Source: Bolinopsis microptera
Taxonomy: Eukaryota; Ctenophora; Tentaculata; Lobata; Bolinopsidae
Length of the DNA stretch: 64,000 nucleotides
Direction: 5' to 3'
NCBI RefSeq assembly: GCF_026151205.1
Contig: NC_087074.1
Location: 5,764,001 to 5,828,000, forward strand
The position numbers were made by a program, and so were the translations under genes. Shown piece by piece: positions 11,925 through 23,998 of the stretch (within the stretch, counting starts at the first letter, position 1; every line of letters starts with the position of its first letter). Below the pieces are notes generated by a model, which saw only the letters and a program-made list of their open reading frames with translations, was not told the origin of the DNA and searched no databases.

Positions 11925-13740
11925 CGTCAGACTTCTCAGGGCTTTAATTTAGGCAACATAGCTGCGAGGGACTCGTAATGATAAATGTTGACTTGTCAAA
12001 TCTTGTTCAGTCATGAATTCAATCGACCCAGCCTTATAAACTTAGTTGGATTTCTTTTTAAAAATTATACATTATTCGCTGCACTGCAAATTCATACTGA
12101 TAAAATGACAGAAATCATGAGGTGGTTCAAACAGCATTTTTGCATGGACTTGTCAAGGAGACTGGATACCTGTATAGTCATGCTAGGGAAAGAGTAATTC
12201 CAACAATAACTATATTTCAAACAGCAGTGTGCCCCCTACCACTGAGTTTCACATGTTACTCAGCATGAACCCAACGTGTCTCCTCCTGACTTCCTGACAG
12301 AGATCGTGCATCCTGCGTGCATCCTGCCTGCAGGCGGATATCAAGCAGGCCCACAGAGTAAGCAGGCACGCAGGAGCTGACTACGTCGGCAAGTACACGG
12401 CACAAGATGGCAAGGTAGCTACAGCTGATATAAACAGTTGAGAGCTGCTTGTCCATATAACAAGTATATCTTCCTCCCGCCTTACTTGCTCCATGTAGTC
12501 TCACTTTTATCCATGTCTTTTCTTTTGCTTCTCTATGTTTGTTTCGCGTGGAATGTGTTTTCTTCCGAATGAGGCTAGCTTATTCTGCAGTTTCTCGCAT
12601 CTTCGTTCCGTTTTTGGTTTTCTTACCGCGGCACAGAGAATATTCAGCTGTTTGTTTTAATCTTTGGCTTTTTAGTATGGTCTGGCTTTTCAATTTATGC
12701 AACGGCTGCTTCAAATTTCTGCAGAAGATCTTAATGCCTTAACTTTGGACTGTAAAAATTTAAATACATAGAATTTTAAAACCTGCGAATGATCAATGAT
12801 AGAAACAAGAAGTATGGCAACAATAACCACACCAGCCCATATTTTTCCGGACCCAAGGTTTCGGTCGCGGTTTCGGTCTTGCAAATAAGACAAAAGAATA
12901 AAAAGAATGGATGAACTTGAACCTGACGCCAGGAAACTGGTTAAAAGTTTGGTTATTACTTCCTGAAAAGTGCTTTTGTCCGAAAACCTTTGGCTGACAT
13001 GTTTGATTTTAGGAGGATAGATTTATCATCTTCAATAATAATTATTTACCCGTGGTACTAATCCCACTGATATTTTTCTAAAAGATATAATATTGAAATA
13101 AATATTCTTTACATGAAGGGTCCGCTAGTTTTTACTCAACATTTTTTGCAAACCTATTGACATCATCAATATCTCGCACGATTTTATTTATCAGACTGTT
13201 TATTTCCATCGAATAAGAATGACAGACTATCTCGCCTTAAATTCGTTAATCTGTAATGTTTACTTCTATTTCAGAATTGCATGTCTCTGTTGGACAGTTT
13301 GGTCTCCCCTTAACCTCAATGTAAAGATCGATAATGTAAAGCAGGTTGGAGTAATGATAAGATCCTGATTGCATGCTGATGACCGTTGATAAGCGGTAAG
13401 GTTGGGTAAAAAGAGCTATAAAATAATCCTGATTGCCCAATCTCCATTAGCCGTCTAATTGGTGGAAATTAGTCCCCTAATGAGTTCGTACGTTTCAACT
13501 TCAGCAGGTCTGTTCACGTCTGGACTTGGCCTACTCAAGATATTTTTGCAAAGGGGGAAGTAGATCTGAAACAGAGCTCGGTTTAAGGGTGGAGCAGGGG
13601 TTCAGCCAATGAAAATAAGTTAGTTCTGCCGAGTGTGGGAGGATCGTGCGAGGCCGTTAGTCATGTCGGATCTCATACGTTTAGACCTGGAGCCCAACTC
13701 TCAGTCGGCTGGCTTCCGGCGTTGTGGAGCCTGGCGGTGT

Positions 13741-13827
13741 TAAAATATGTAGAATTCAGGGGTTAAAATATGTAGAATTCAGGGTTTCTGGGGAAGTGTG
13801 ATATACTCCATTACTCATGGAGTATAT
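13741..13827. repeat. 22-bp direct duplication followed by a hairpin
   Basis: TTAAAATATGTAGAATTCAG is present twice in tandem. Just after it, ATATACTCCAT and ATGGAGTATAT form an 11-bp perfect stem with a 5-base loop (13801-13827). No further assignment is possible. Confidence 0.6.
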
Positions 13828-15326
13828 TTAGATAGCTACCTCAGTTGAACTACCTATAAACTGCACGTACGATCATCACCACAAATCCTGCTCCTTTCTG
13901 TCTACAGATTTAAAAGCAGTTTTTAAAGACCCCGCCCAGAAATACTCGTTCTAGACAGTGGAACTGTCTCCTATAGTAAACTGTTGCAGTACTCTATCAC
14001 AGCTTTTTATACACGAAGTAAAACTAAAAGGTTGCCACTGACTATACGTCTATAAGCTGCTATATATAATTATAAAGGCTTCCCTTTCTTCTTCCAAAAG
14101 AGTTGAGAGGCTAGGCTCTGGAAACTTGTAACGACAGGTTGTTTGTTTCACAAGAGACCTTGATAGCTTCAGAGATCACATAATTCACCGCTGGGAGAGT
14201 ATTGGTGTGGCGTCCGCAATATTATTCAGTCGCCTTTGAAAATCTACTACTACAGATTTTCTTTCTGTACTATCATACTATACAGGGAGAGTGAACGAGC
14301 GAGGATTGCTTGCGGAGAGTGAACAAGCAGCTTTATTCAGCACTTTCTTTCTTCTTTTGTAAGCGAGGTTACAGTATCTTATAGGCTTATGTCTTATAGG
14401 CCAACCTATTGTACACTGCTAAAGCATTTTACTGCCCAAAAACATGTTCTAGCTGAGATAAAACATTTTCCAATAGGCGAGTGCTTCAGGGGCTTTTGCA
14501 TCGTTCAGAACGGTTAATGCAGTAAATCTTCCCGCAGTTTTGATTATTATAAGTTCGGGCGTGAAACAAAAGAAAAATCTGTCACCATTACAACAGTTGA
14601 TCAGAAATGATCAGTCTCACAGAGAATGACAGTGTTTTGCAGATAAAACAATCAATTTACATTATCTATTAACATACTCTTTATAATGGGCTATGACGAG
14701 ATGACAATGTTGGACTTGGATAATACTTGTAAACACATAGCCGACGCTCACTAATGTTTTAAGTATGTATCGTTTTATTTTTTTAACTGATTGAGCTGAG
14801 ATCATTCTTATTACTGGAATGACTGATGATAGCGGTAACGCGGTTTATCATTTTCTTCTCGGTTCTAGTATCAGGGATAGACACGTTTTCATTGTTCTAG
14901 ATCTGAACTAGATCACCCAAGTTGGCAATGTGTCCACAATAACTTTATAACTTGACGGTAATGACTATGGCCTGATAAAGTTTGATCCGTCATTCTGAAC
15001 TCGCAACCACGCCATTGGCCATGGGAATATATAAATATCTGAAGGTCCGGCTTTAAATGAAGATAATTTTGAAGAATCTAGTGCATGCTGCGAGCTAATC
15101 CCAGAACAGAGAAGTTGGATGAGTCCCACGACAAAAGAGAGAAACAGTCACGTGACATATTGGTCACGTGACCCGAACAAAGTGCGTTTGTAGCATGCAC
15201 GGCCACGAGCTTGTCATGCAACGGTCACTCTGCCAAGACTCCTCGCGGTCAGGAGTCACTCTGTGAGCTCTACAGAGTTTTAAATTCGAATACAATTTAA
15301 TAAAACCAGTTAGCTTGGATGTAGAG

Positions 15327-15332
15327 TTTATT
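15327..15332 (-). terminator. Polyadenylation signal AATAAA for the secreted-protein gene
   Basis: AATAAA on the minus strand, about 180 bases after the stop codon at 15512. Position and sequence fit a polyadenylation signal. Confidence 0.5.
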
Positions 15333-15511
15333 GAAGTGTTTAAAAGTGTATGATTAAAATCATTACATTGGGTGATCAATTAATAATGAACATAAAACAG
15401 CAAAAGAAACAACATAGAGATAATTACAAATTATAATTAATAACATACTATAAATTGGAAAAAATACAAATTAAAACAGTTGACTCTCTCAGTATGAAAT
15501 ATTAATCCTCT

Positions 15512-18500
15512 TTAACAAAATTCCTGTCTGAGGCACCACCAAAATCCCAGGACGTTGACCCATGATGACCCGACATTCCAAAGAGCAAACGAACGTCCGT
15601 GTTCTGCGCATTTTATCTCATACCCGAAATCAAGTTCAAATGATTGGGTTGAAGACTCAGAATCCAGTTCAGATGTAATCTGAAAATACAATTTCCACTT
15701 AGATTTGTATAACAACAGTTTATTGCAGCAAGTGTTCCATTTTGTTTTAATTACCTGCGCGATCGAAAAGTCAGGTAATTTGAATCTAGAAATTAAGTAA
15801 AACATAAAAGACATAACGCACCTGTGGGGGAGAAGAACGTTTGGAACGTTTATCGCTATCCTCCAGTTTCAGAGCTAGAGTCAGTGTGTATTTTCCAGTC
15901 GGTGAGGTTGCGAACACTTCAGAGACTAACATAAGCGAACAAATACCAGTTGAGGAGCAGCTGAATCTGAAGATGATGAAATAAAGAATTAGCGGTATTG
16001 AACCAGGGCAGGAATAGGGGCTAATTATATTTATAGACCCTGACTAAAAATACGCCCCCAAACGAAGAGTTTAAGTTAGAAATGAGTGAGTGTAATTTTT
16101 CTTATCTGAACATACTGGCCGAATGAGTCCAGCTGTCTGTCTTGATACCCGGCTAAATTGGGAGGTGCCTCACTCTCGTAGGATGAGTTCATATAGATTA
16201 GGTAGGAATAACTGTACTCATTGTTGGATAGGAGGGTCAGGGTCAGATACATCAGATGGATATCCCTGTTCTTTAATACCTACAGATAAGTCAAATAAAT
16301 AATCTAGCAAGCACCTAGGTCCTAGTTATACTTGATATTTATTATTAATCTTTCAATAACGAGATCTTTTTTTCTATACTTCTCAAATAACTCCAAATCT
16401 TTTACTCTATAAATATATCCAAAATGTGTCCAGAGACTACCCCTCCCCGGCTACCTATTCAAACTGTAATCCTACTTGAGCGGATAACGCATGTCAAGGT
16501 TTTGATACTCTGTATCCCTAACGGTTACTTTAGGAATGTACCGACATTCCTGAGCAAAAGCCAAGCGGAGTTCAGTTTAACCGTTCCACTTTGGTAAACG
16601 ATCACGTGCGATCCTCCCGGGAGTTTTATACATCGATCAGTATAACAGTTCAAATTGGTGCATGCTTGTTGGAGGAGGGGTGTGACCGTTGTTGGGAGAG
16701 GGTGGTGAGGAGGTGATGCAGCAGAGTCTTGCTTGAGAAAATAGAGGAACAAACCACTTCACCAGACTTCTTGACACAAGAGAGGGGGAGAAAGTTGGAG
16801 GATTGTACTTTAAGAATTGATTGTATACTTATGTGTAGCTTGAACAGATTATGCTGAGACTTGCATGTTTTACTTGCATGCTAAAGCAGCATTGTTGATA
16901 ATAAAGAGCAGTACCATATCCTAATATGGTTTACCAAAAATCGAATCTGTTAGATTCAGAAGTTTTCACTTTCCACTTACGTATTTGGGATAGATAGAGA
17001 AGTCAACAAACAGAGATTCACTCGAGTAGAGTGGACGATTTAAGGTCTCGTTGAGCTGTGAGCCGATGTTATCTCCATTACCTGCCGACACGGAAAGTAG
17101 TCTTATTGACCAGCTGACCTCAGTTTCTGCAGTATAGTACCTGAGGAAGGGTAACAAATGGTCAGTTTAAAGACAAAGTAAGCAGTGGAAACTTGAAATA
17201 TGGAAGTTAGAGAGTTAATGTGGCCGAGTAAAAGTTACAGGAAGGACTTAAGTGGGAGATGGGCGAATATGGGGGTGAGAAAAGGGTTTGATAAGTTTGA
17301 GAAAGAGATAGTTGCGAAGAATGGGACAATAGTTACAGATGGATAGGAGTAAAAGGAGCGACAAATTATGCGGCGATTTAAAATAGAATGAGTGGTAAAA
17401 TAAGTGTAGCATGAACAAAGAGATTACCTTAAGTTTGCTGCAGAATACTTAAAACGTTTAACTTGCTTAAGTTTAACTATTATATATTAAATTTGAAATT
17501 TGAAATTAGCATATCTCTACCGAATGCAACGATAAAATTTGGATAAATATAACTCAACGATCACAGTCGTACTATCTGTTTTTCTAAGACTTACGCTTGA
17601 GTTTCAGACTCTACTTCAATCACAACTCCAGTAGAAATAGTGGTTAGAGTGTGACCAAACCTACACATTTGGTCTGTAACCCCGTCTACCTCAGAGTTAC
17701 AGGTAATGAAACCAAATTCTTGTTTCACAGACACCTTCTCTCGGGTCTTGTTCCAGCCTGTAATTTATAAGTTTATTAAAAAAAAACTTTTTTTCTCTAT
17801 TCTGTGTTAAAACTCAAAATAAAGATATTATTGAAATGAATTGCGCCGAGCTTTAACAAAAGGAATTTCGGAGAAACTTACCGTTTACAAATTTAAACTG
17901 AAAGCTAATAGTATCGGACAGCCCCCTGGGTAGAAGAGAAATGGGGAATTTAGTTCCAGCAAGGTATTTGGTGTAAATCTCCGAGGTAATATCTGAGAGG
18001 AGACAGACATAAGATATCCGTCATAAATTACGTAATACCCGGCATAAAGTACGTAATATACGGATCCCGTGAAAAATACAGGACAGAGCCTCATCTACTG
18101 AATGAAATAGGTGAAAATTCTTATATAATATAAATTGTTTGTCAAGATTTCCCACAATTATACACTAATTGAATTTATTCAGAATTGAACCAGTATTTCA
18201 CAAATTCTGGTTTGGATATATTTCTTGCAGGATGAAATCTTGCAATCACGGAATACTAATATTGGCTATTTACAAGCGTACGTATCTCAATACGCATCTT
18301 TTTACGTTTAAAAGTATGTTACTTACGATTGTCTCCTTTAATTTCAATATCAACATTTTGTTTGACAGTAACGAACTGGAGTGGTTCAGTGAGGTTTATG
18401 TTTGTGATGTCTAGCAGCACCCATTCGTCAAGACCATCTGAATCCAGAAAGTATGGCCCTGAAAAGAAATAGTCCCAAATTATGAACACTGATTATTTTC

Positions 18501-21169
18501 CGTTGTTTCATGATGAAAACAATATCGTTTCAGTATTTACAATTTAAACCATATCGATCAAAACTATGATTTTGAACTACTGTATTCATCATGGTCATCA
18601 CGGTGATGTCATCGCCGTACCTGTTATCCTGAAAGACTGCGGTATGTAAAAGTAGTATTCATCCTCCGCAACGCTGAATGTCAGATTCAAGCTTACTTCT
18701 CCCTCAACCACTTCTGTGCCCTGTAATAGCACGTGTTGTGCACGTGTTGTGCACGTGTTGTGATACACTGTCTAGTTCATGAAAATGTGGAACTGGATAT
18801 CGGAGGTTCAGAACCACATCAGTCACGATCTAAAGTTTAACAATAAGGCATTCATTTGATCAAGTCCATTATGTTTGCTCAGAATTGACAGAAGTGAAAT
18901 CAATGCCGACTTAAAATTCACTTCACAATTCTCCCACTAAAATCCAGGCTAGTAGTGTAAAATATATCGGTTATAACAGCAACAATGAGCTTATAAACCT
19001 GCGCGAAGGAGTACTGGAAGCAGCTTATAACCCTGAGTGGATGAGTACTGGAAGTAGCTTATAAACCTGAGCGGAGGAGTACTGGAAGTAGCTTATAAAC
19101 CTGAGCGGAAGAGTACTGGAAGTAGCTTATAAACCTGAGCGGAGGAGTACTGGAAGTAGCTTATAAACCTGAGCGGAGGAGTACTGGAAGTAGCTTATAA
19201 ACCTGGGCGGAGGAGTACTGGAAGTAGCTTATAAACCTGGGCGGAGGAGTACTGGAAGTAGCTTATAAACCTGAGCGGAGGAGTACTGGAAGTAGCTTAT
19301 AAACCTGAGCGGAGGAGTACTTGAAGTAGCTTATAAACCTGAGCGGAGGAGTACTGGAAGTAGCTTATAAACCTGGGCGGAGGAGTACTGGAAGTAGCTT
19401 ATAAACCTGAGCGGAGGAGTACTGGAAGTAGCTTATAAACCTGAGCGGAGGAGTACTTGAAGTAGCTTATGAACCTGAGCGGAGGATTACTGGAAGTAGC
19501 TTATAAACCTGAGCGGAGGAGTACTGGAAGTAGCTTATAAACCTGAGCGGAGGAGTACTGGAAGTAGCTTATAAACCTGGGCGGAGGAGTACTGGAAGTA
19601 GCTCATGTCGTAACCCCCGGCCGTGACATGGTGAGATTCAGTGACCCACTCGTGAGCTGTAGTGGCGATGCTGCTGTCCACCAGAATGTGGGTGGTCAGT
19701 TTCCAGACTAGCAGAGTGGAACGCTCCAATATTTCGATACACTGGGTCGCGTCAAACCTGGGTACGTTCACACAGTCCTCCTGTGGATATCAGGTATTTT
19801 AGGAGATAGTATTTCGGGAAGATGGTTGTGTTTTTTCGAACAGTGGTCGTGGCGCCTTTTCGTGCAATATTCATATCCAAAACAAATTTATTGTTGACTT
19901 CTTTCTCTTCTTAGAGTTAGACTACAAAATGATCATGCCTGAGATATTAGTTAAACTAAAAATTGAAATTCAATAAAATGAGCTCAAATATATTAGAGTT
20001 TTACATGTCGAAAAGAGCCTTGATTAAAATTATACCTTGATTCTAATGTAAGTGTGAAATAGGTTCTTCTTGTATACAACCGCTCCATCCTTATACTCAC
20101 TGGACATGTTCATACAGTTCATCAGGGTTCTTAGTGTAGCTGTTAATAATTTGTTCATGTTTGGAGAACAAAAAAGAATCTTAGTTTATTCGATTTGACA
20201 AGGGAAACAAAACGTTTTTATTTTAAGTCGTTGAACTTGAACCTCTGATAAGTCAACAGTTAGTTTTACCAAAAGCCAAAACAATACCTGACATAGCTTT
20301 GAGTGCGGATTTGTCATATTCGTTTCCACCAACAGCAATTATAGGGTTATATGGAGGTCGAGATCTCCAGTCAAAGATTGAAAGAGGTTCTCCAGAGTTG
20401 TCTTCTTTGTAAAGAGAATCTGAATAAAATCACCTAAAATAATTTGTCTCGTTCTCAATAATTCTCTCTATCTACTTTACTGGGCGGTGAGTGCTCAGCC
20501 TGTCATTCCGCCGCAGCTTAAATCTACGTAATAGTCTGGGGTAGCCAGGTAATATTTACTCTTTTAGCTCGCAGCAGAATGAAAAGGAAATATTTCTACT
20601 TAATATCTGTAATTCATTTAGCTGGAACTTACCGTTTTCTAATATATCTGATATAGTGTAGTTGTAGAAATAAGGCAAACTGGAGCAGTAACCATTCCTA
20701 TATTCATCTTTCAACATTTTCATTTGTCCCAAGTTCGATATCATAGCGTAAACATCCTGTACAGGTCTTGACACGAACCCAACGATCCAAAAACCCTGCT
20801 CGTCTACTGGAACGAAGGATTCCACTCCTAGAATAGCCGAAGAGGAGTGCAGGAAGACGTCCCAGTCCGTGACCTAATCAGGGAAATTACATATGTTTAT
20901 AAGTTCGAATTCCGCTATAAATGATAAATGTGGCGTTTGATAATGATAATCAATAATACGATCAATATGCTGGCTTATAAAGTTACTACGATGCAAATAA
21001 TAAACAGGATTCCAACCTTTGAGTAAGCAGTTGTCTGTTGGAAACTTGACTGAATCGGAGAATCTTTCTCTTTAAAAATAAACTGATCGTCTTCGAATGA
21101 GGATGCAAACAAAGCCAAATGAATTGTGACGGTTTTAAGTAAGCAAATGCACCGATAATTAATAGACAT
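15512..21169 (-). CDS. Secreted glycoprotein of unknown family (13 exons, 658 aa)
   Basis: Not recognised. Exons on the minus strand: 21169-21017, 20873-20633, 20419-20288, 20139-20036, 19780-19577, 18720-18621, 18458-18327, 17992-17882, 17757-17595, 17140-16981, 16279-16116, 15966-15822, 15679-15512. All borders are AG/GT and the summed length (1977 nt) is an exact multiple of three, so the model is complete. The start has basic residues then a hydrophobic run (MSINYRCICLLKTVTIHLAL), a likely signal peptide. N-glycosylation sequons recur (NYT, NMS, NLT, NKT, NET, NSS). No membrane anchor is visible near the end. A furin-type site RSKR|S lies about 60 residues before the C-terminus, so a short C-terminal peptide or domain could be released. 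Beta-strand-like alternation suggests extracellular folds. The 34-bp minisatellite follows exon 5. Confidence 0.75.
18730..18765. repeat. 12-bp repeat x3 (GCACGTGTTGTG) at a 3' splice site
   Basis: Three perfect 12-bp units begin 9 bases outside the acceptor of exon 18720-18621. Each adds a CACGTG. Confidence 0.8.
18989..19576. repeat. 34-bp minisatellite copied from an exon-intron junction
   Basis: About 17 copies of a 34-bp unit. On the minus strand a unit is TACTTCCAGTACTCCTCCGC then (T/C)CAG|GTTTATAAGC. The first 25 bases equal the 3' end of exon 19780-19577 and the last 9 equal the start of its intron. The array is therefore an amplified 5' splice site. The true junction is the copy at 19577. 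Confidence 0.92.
20476..20530. repeat. Dispersed repeat fragment (CTCAGCCTGTCATTCCGCC)
   Basis: TACTGGGC...GCTCAGCCTGTCATTCCGCC in an intron of the secreted-protein gene. Related copies lie near 31515-31570, 31725-31790 and 31985-32050, so it belongs to a short interspersed family that I cannot classify. Confidence 0.55.
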
Positions 21170-21750
21170 AATTAATAGACGATTATAAGCAAAGGTAGGA
21201 TTAGTTGAAATAATGTTCAGCTAGCTAATGAACTGAAGGTAAGACCACATTGCCCGTCACATGAGTTATTAAAATCGGAGTTATCTCCTCTTATCAATAT
21301 TTAATCAGTGGTTTTAGTTGAGGCGTGTTTGCTACACTATACACTTTTACATTTAAATGATCGTAAGTGGTAAGGCAAAATTTAGAATTTCTCAAAAATG
21401 GATTATTGCTTTCAAATTCAATTCAAAATTAAATTATTATGTGTAGAATTAGTAGAGATCTCAAGGCTCAAACATGTACAATATTTTTTATAAAATACAC
21501 ATCCTCGGTGACCCGGTAATTTTATGCCAATGACCTACATCGCGTGGAAAAGAATTAAAGAATTAACAGTTTTTTTGCCATGAAATTAGAATCAATAATA
21601 AAGGAATAAATCAAAATAAAAGAGTAAAAATATTGTTCCTAACCGAAGTTATCGTCTGTCAAAGGTCATCGCTTATGAGTAATTGTATTGTGTGAGCGAT
21701 TTTCAATTGCACGCCCTAAAAATCAAACTTCAAAATCTATCTTCTCCTAA
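21170..21750. other. Upstream flank of the secreted-protein gene
   Basis: AT-rich with no convincing gene. It should contain the promoter of the minus-strand gene starting at 21169. I see no clear TATA box. The transposon nest starts at 21751. Confidence 0.4.
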
Positions 21751-23523
21751 TCACAATGCTGGCAAGCATAACCGTTGCCCTTATATTCACAACACTATTT
21801 ACCCCCTATACTATTATATCCCCTTTATTGTTTTCCAGGCATTAAGATTCATCGAAAGTAATTCAGCAGGTATATTTAAGTTCAAAACATTCTAATTCAA
21901 TGTTAAAGATGACAGGAATAAGAAATAGTTATGTGGAGGTTTTTAAGAAATTTGCGCAAAATACGCGCCAGCATGTTATACGAAATTAGGTAAAAAACCC
22001 AAAATCGCCATATTCAGGTGCCTTAAAAACCATGTTAAAATTGAGTTAGAGATCTGAATCTTTGCAGAGCGTCTAGACCTTGTCCAAATCGACTGTAAAA
22101 AAAATTTCATGTTTCAGGAGTATCGGGAAGTGGGTTTTCTGGAACCCCTGTTTTACAACAGATTGTCGTGAAGATATATAATAATATGTATAGACGCTTT
22201 TTGCAGTCAATTGTAGCCTACATTTAAGTGTCCGTAGATTCAAAAGTATAAAAGATACAGTCATTTCGAACCACAGGTTTTAAAGATAATCGTTTATACT
22301 TTACTTTACTTTATATTGAAAAATAATTTATCATCATCATCATCACTTGATGACGTCATCAATTTAAGTGTTTTTAAAACTTGATTTTTGACAAAACAAC
22401 AACTTTTCAAATCGATTTTACACCATTAAAGAGTAATTTTATTCAAAATCTGAGGACATTTTCACCTTAGATAATTGTTCAAGTATTCTAAAAATCTACC
22501 GGAAAAGTTTCCTACCTTACTCCTTCATAAAGATATTTGCTATTGAAGTTAGTGCTTTTTTGAAGAATAATTTTATAAAAACACAAAAGTTGTGAATTAG
22601 TATTCTCTGGTGTTGGGCTATCCCTTGGGTTGTGGAGCTCAATTTTGCTTCTTAAAGGTGTAAATTGTGTTATAGGCTAGTTTTAAAGTTAAAAATCGAA
22701 AAGTTGCACACGTGGGGACACGCCCAAATTGATTTAAAATAGCTAAAATCACTAAAAATTTTGATTTTCACGATTTTTATCAACTTTGGAGTCCCGTTGT
22801 GATCCAAGTTCTTTTTGAAATCTTCTGAAACTTTGCATGCTTATCAAACTATATATTAAATACCACAATGCAAAAATTTACGGTGATTCAATATTGTATG
22901 CGCACGCAACGTCCGCTCAAAGTTTGCACGTGCGAAAGGTGAGAATTTTGCTCATTCGTGATTTCGAATATATTCTGCTTTCCACGATATTTAAATGGCA
23001 TTATATATGAATTTAATGCCAACTTGAATGAGTAAAAAGTGCCATATTCAGTCGGTTATCGACAGATATACCTAACTAAACACAAGGAAACGTTTTCAAA
23101 GGCAGAATTTCGAAATCGTCGAAATTACCTCCTTGTTAATGAAGTTTCGACTAGCTGTGTAAATTATCCTGACATTATAATCAAAAAGAGATGATATTTG
23201 ACCAAAACCCATAATCATGGGTAGAGTGTACCGCTGCCAGTGTCTCTCTTTTCCAAACAAAAGGAAATGATATTAATTTGAGGAACAGTCCGCTAATGCA
23301 AATTGATACCGAGAATGAAATCGGTCGCTCGCTTTTCCCATTCATTAACGGCTTACGTATTGTAATAAAGCTTATTGAATGGGAAAAGCGAGCGACCGAT
23401 TTCATTCTCGGTATCAATTTGCATTTGCGGACGGTTCCTTAAATTAATATCATTTTCTTTTGTTTGGAAAAGAGAGACACTGGCAGCGGTTCACTCTACC
23501 CATGATTATGGGTTTTGGTCAAA
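21751..23523 (+). mobile_element. 1.77-kb non-autonomous element, copy A (Helitron-like ends)
   Basis: Starts TCACAATGCTGGCAAGC, preceded by A, and ends GGTTTTGGTCAAA, followed by T. A short hairpin CCCATGATTATGGG sits about 11 bases before the end. The last 0.33 kb (23197-23523) is a foldback, with arms of roughly 145 bp that carry AGCGAGCGACCGATTTCATT and CACTGGCAGCGG. The middle has no credible ORF but contains the palindrome TTGATGACGTCATCAA (22347-22362). A 5' TC, a 3' hairpin, A^T insertion and no target duplication resemble Helitron-type elements, though a CTRR end is missing. Confidence 0.75.
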
Positions 23524-23525
23524 TA

Positions 23526-23998
23526 TCACAGTGCTGGCAAGCACGACCGTTGCATTTATTGTGGGTATACTATGTACCCCCTTTACTATCATACCCCCTT
23601 TACTATTATACCCCCTTTGGTACACGTTACACGCCTCCGGCAGGAGTTTTTCAGGCATTAAGACTCATCGGAAGTCGTTCAGCAGATTTATTTTTAGTTG
23701 AAAACATTCTAATTTAATGTCAAAGATGACAGGAATAAAAAATAGTTATGTTGAGATTTTTAAGAAATTTGCATAAAATACTCGCCAGCACTGTTATATA
23801 TACGAAATTCGGTAAAAACCCAAAATCGCCATATTCAGGTGCCTTAAAAACCATGTTTAAATTGAGTTAAAGATCTGAAATTTTTCAGGGCGTCTAGACG
23901 TTGACCAAATCGACTGCAAAAAAAGTTTCAGGTTTCAGGAGCATCGGGAAATGGGTTTTCTAGAACCCCTGTTTTACGACAGATTGTCGTGATACATA
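23526..23998 (+). mobile_element. Truncated 5' fragment of the same element, copy B
   Basis: Starts TCACAGTGCTGGCAAGC directly after copy A and matches its first 0.4-0.47 kb, then stops at CGTGATACATA, where copy C begins. It lacks the foldback end. Head-to-tail packing with A and C suggests insertion of one element at the end of another. Confidence 0.75.

Larger units (their letters stand above)
10930..15326. other. Intergenic region upstream of the T-box gene
   Basis: No convincing gene on either strand. It separates the T-box promoter from the 3' end of the secreted-protein gene and is the likely place for T-box control elements. It holds the 19-bp repeat (11827-11924), a 22-bp duplication (13741-13784), a hairpin (13801-13827) and a pair of GTCACGTGAC boxes (15147-15156, 15163-15172). 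A 26-codon ATG frame at about 13662 is too short to call. Confidence 0.5.

Noticed and set aside
13662-13742. ATG frame MSDLIRLDLEPNSQS... as a possible first exon
   Set aside because: Only 26 codons and no downstream exon found in the following 1.8 kb.
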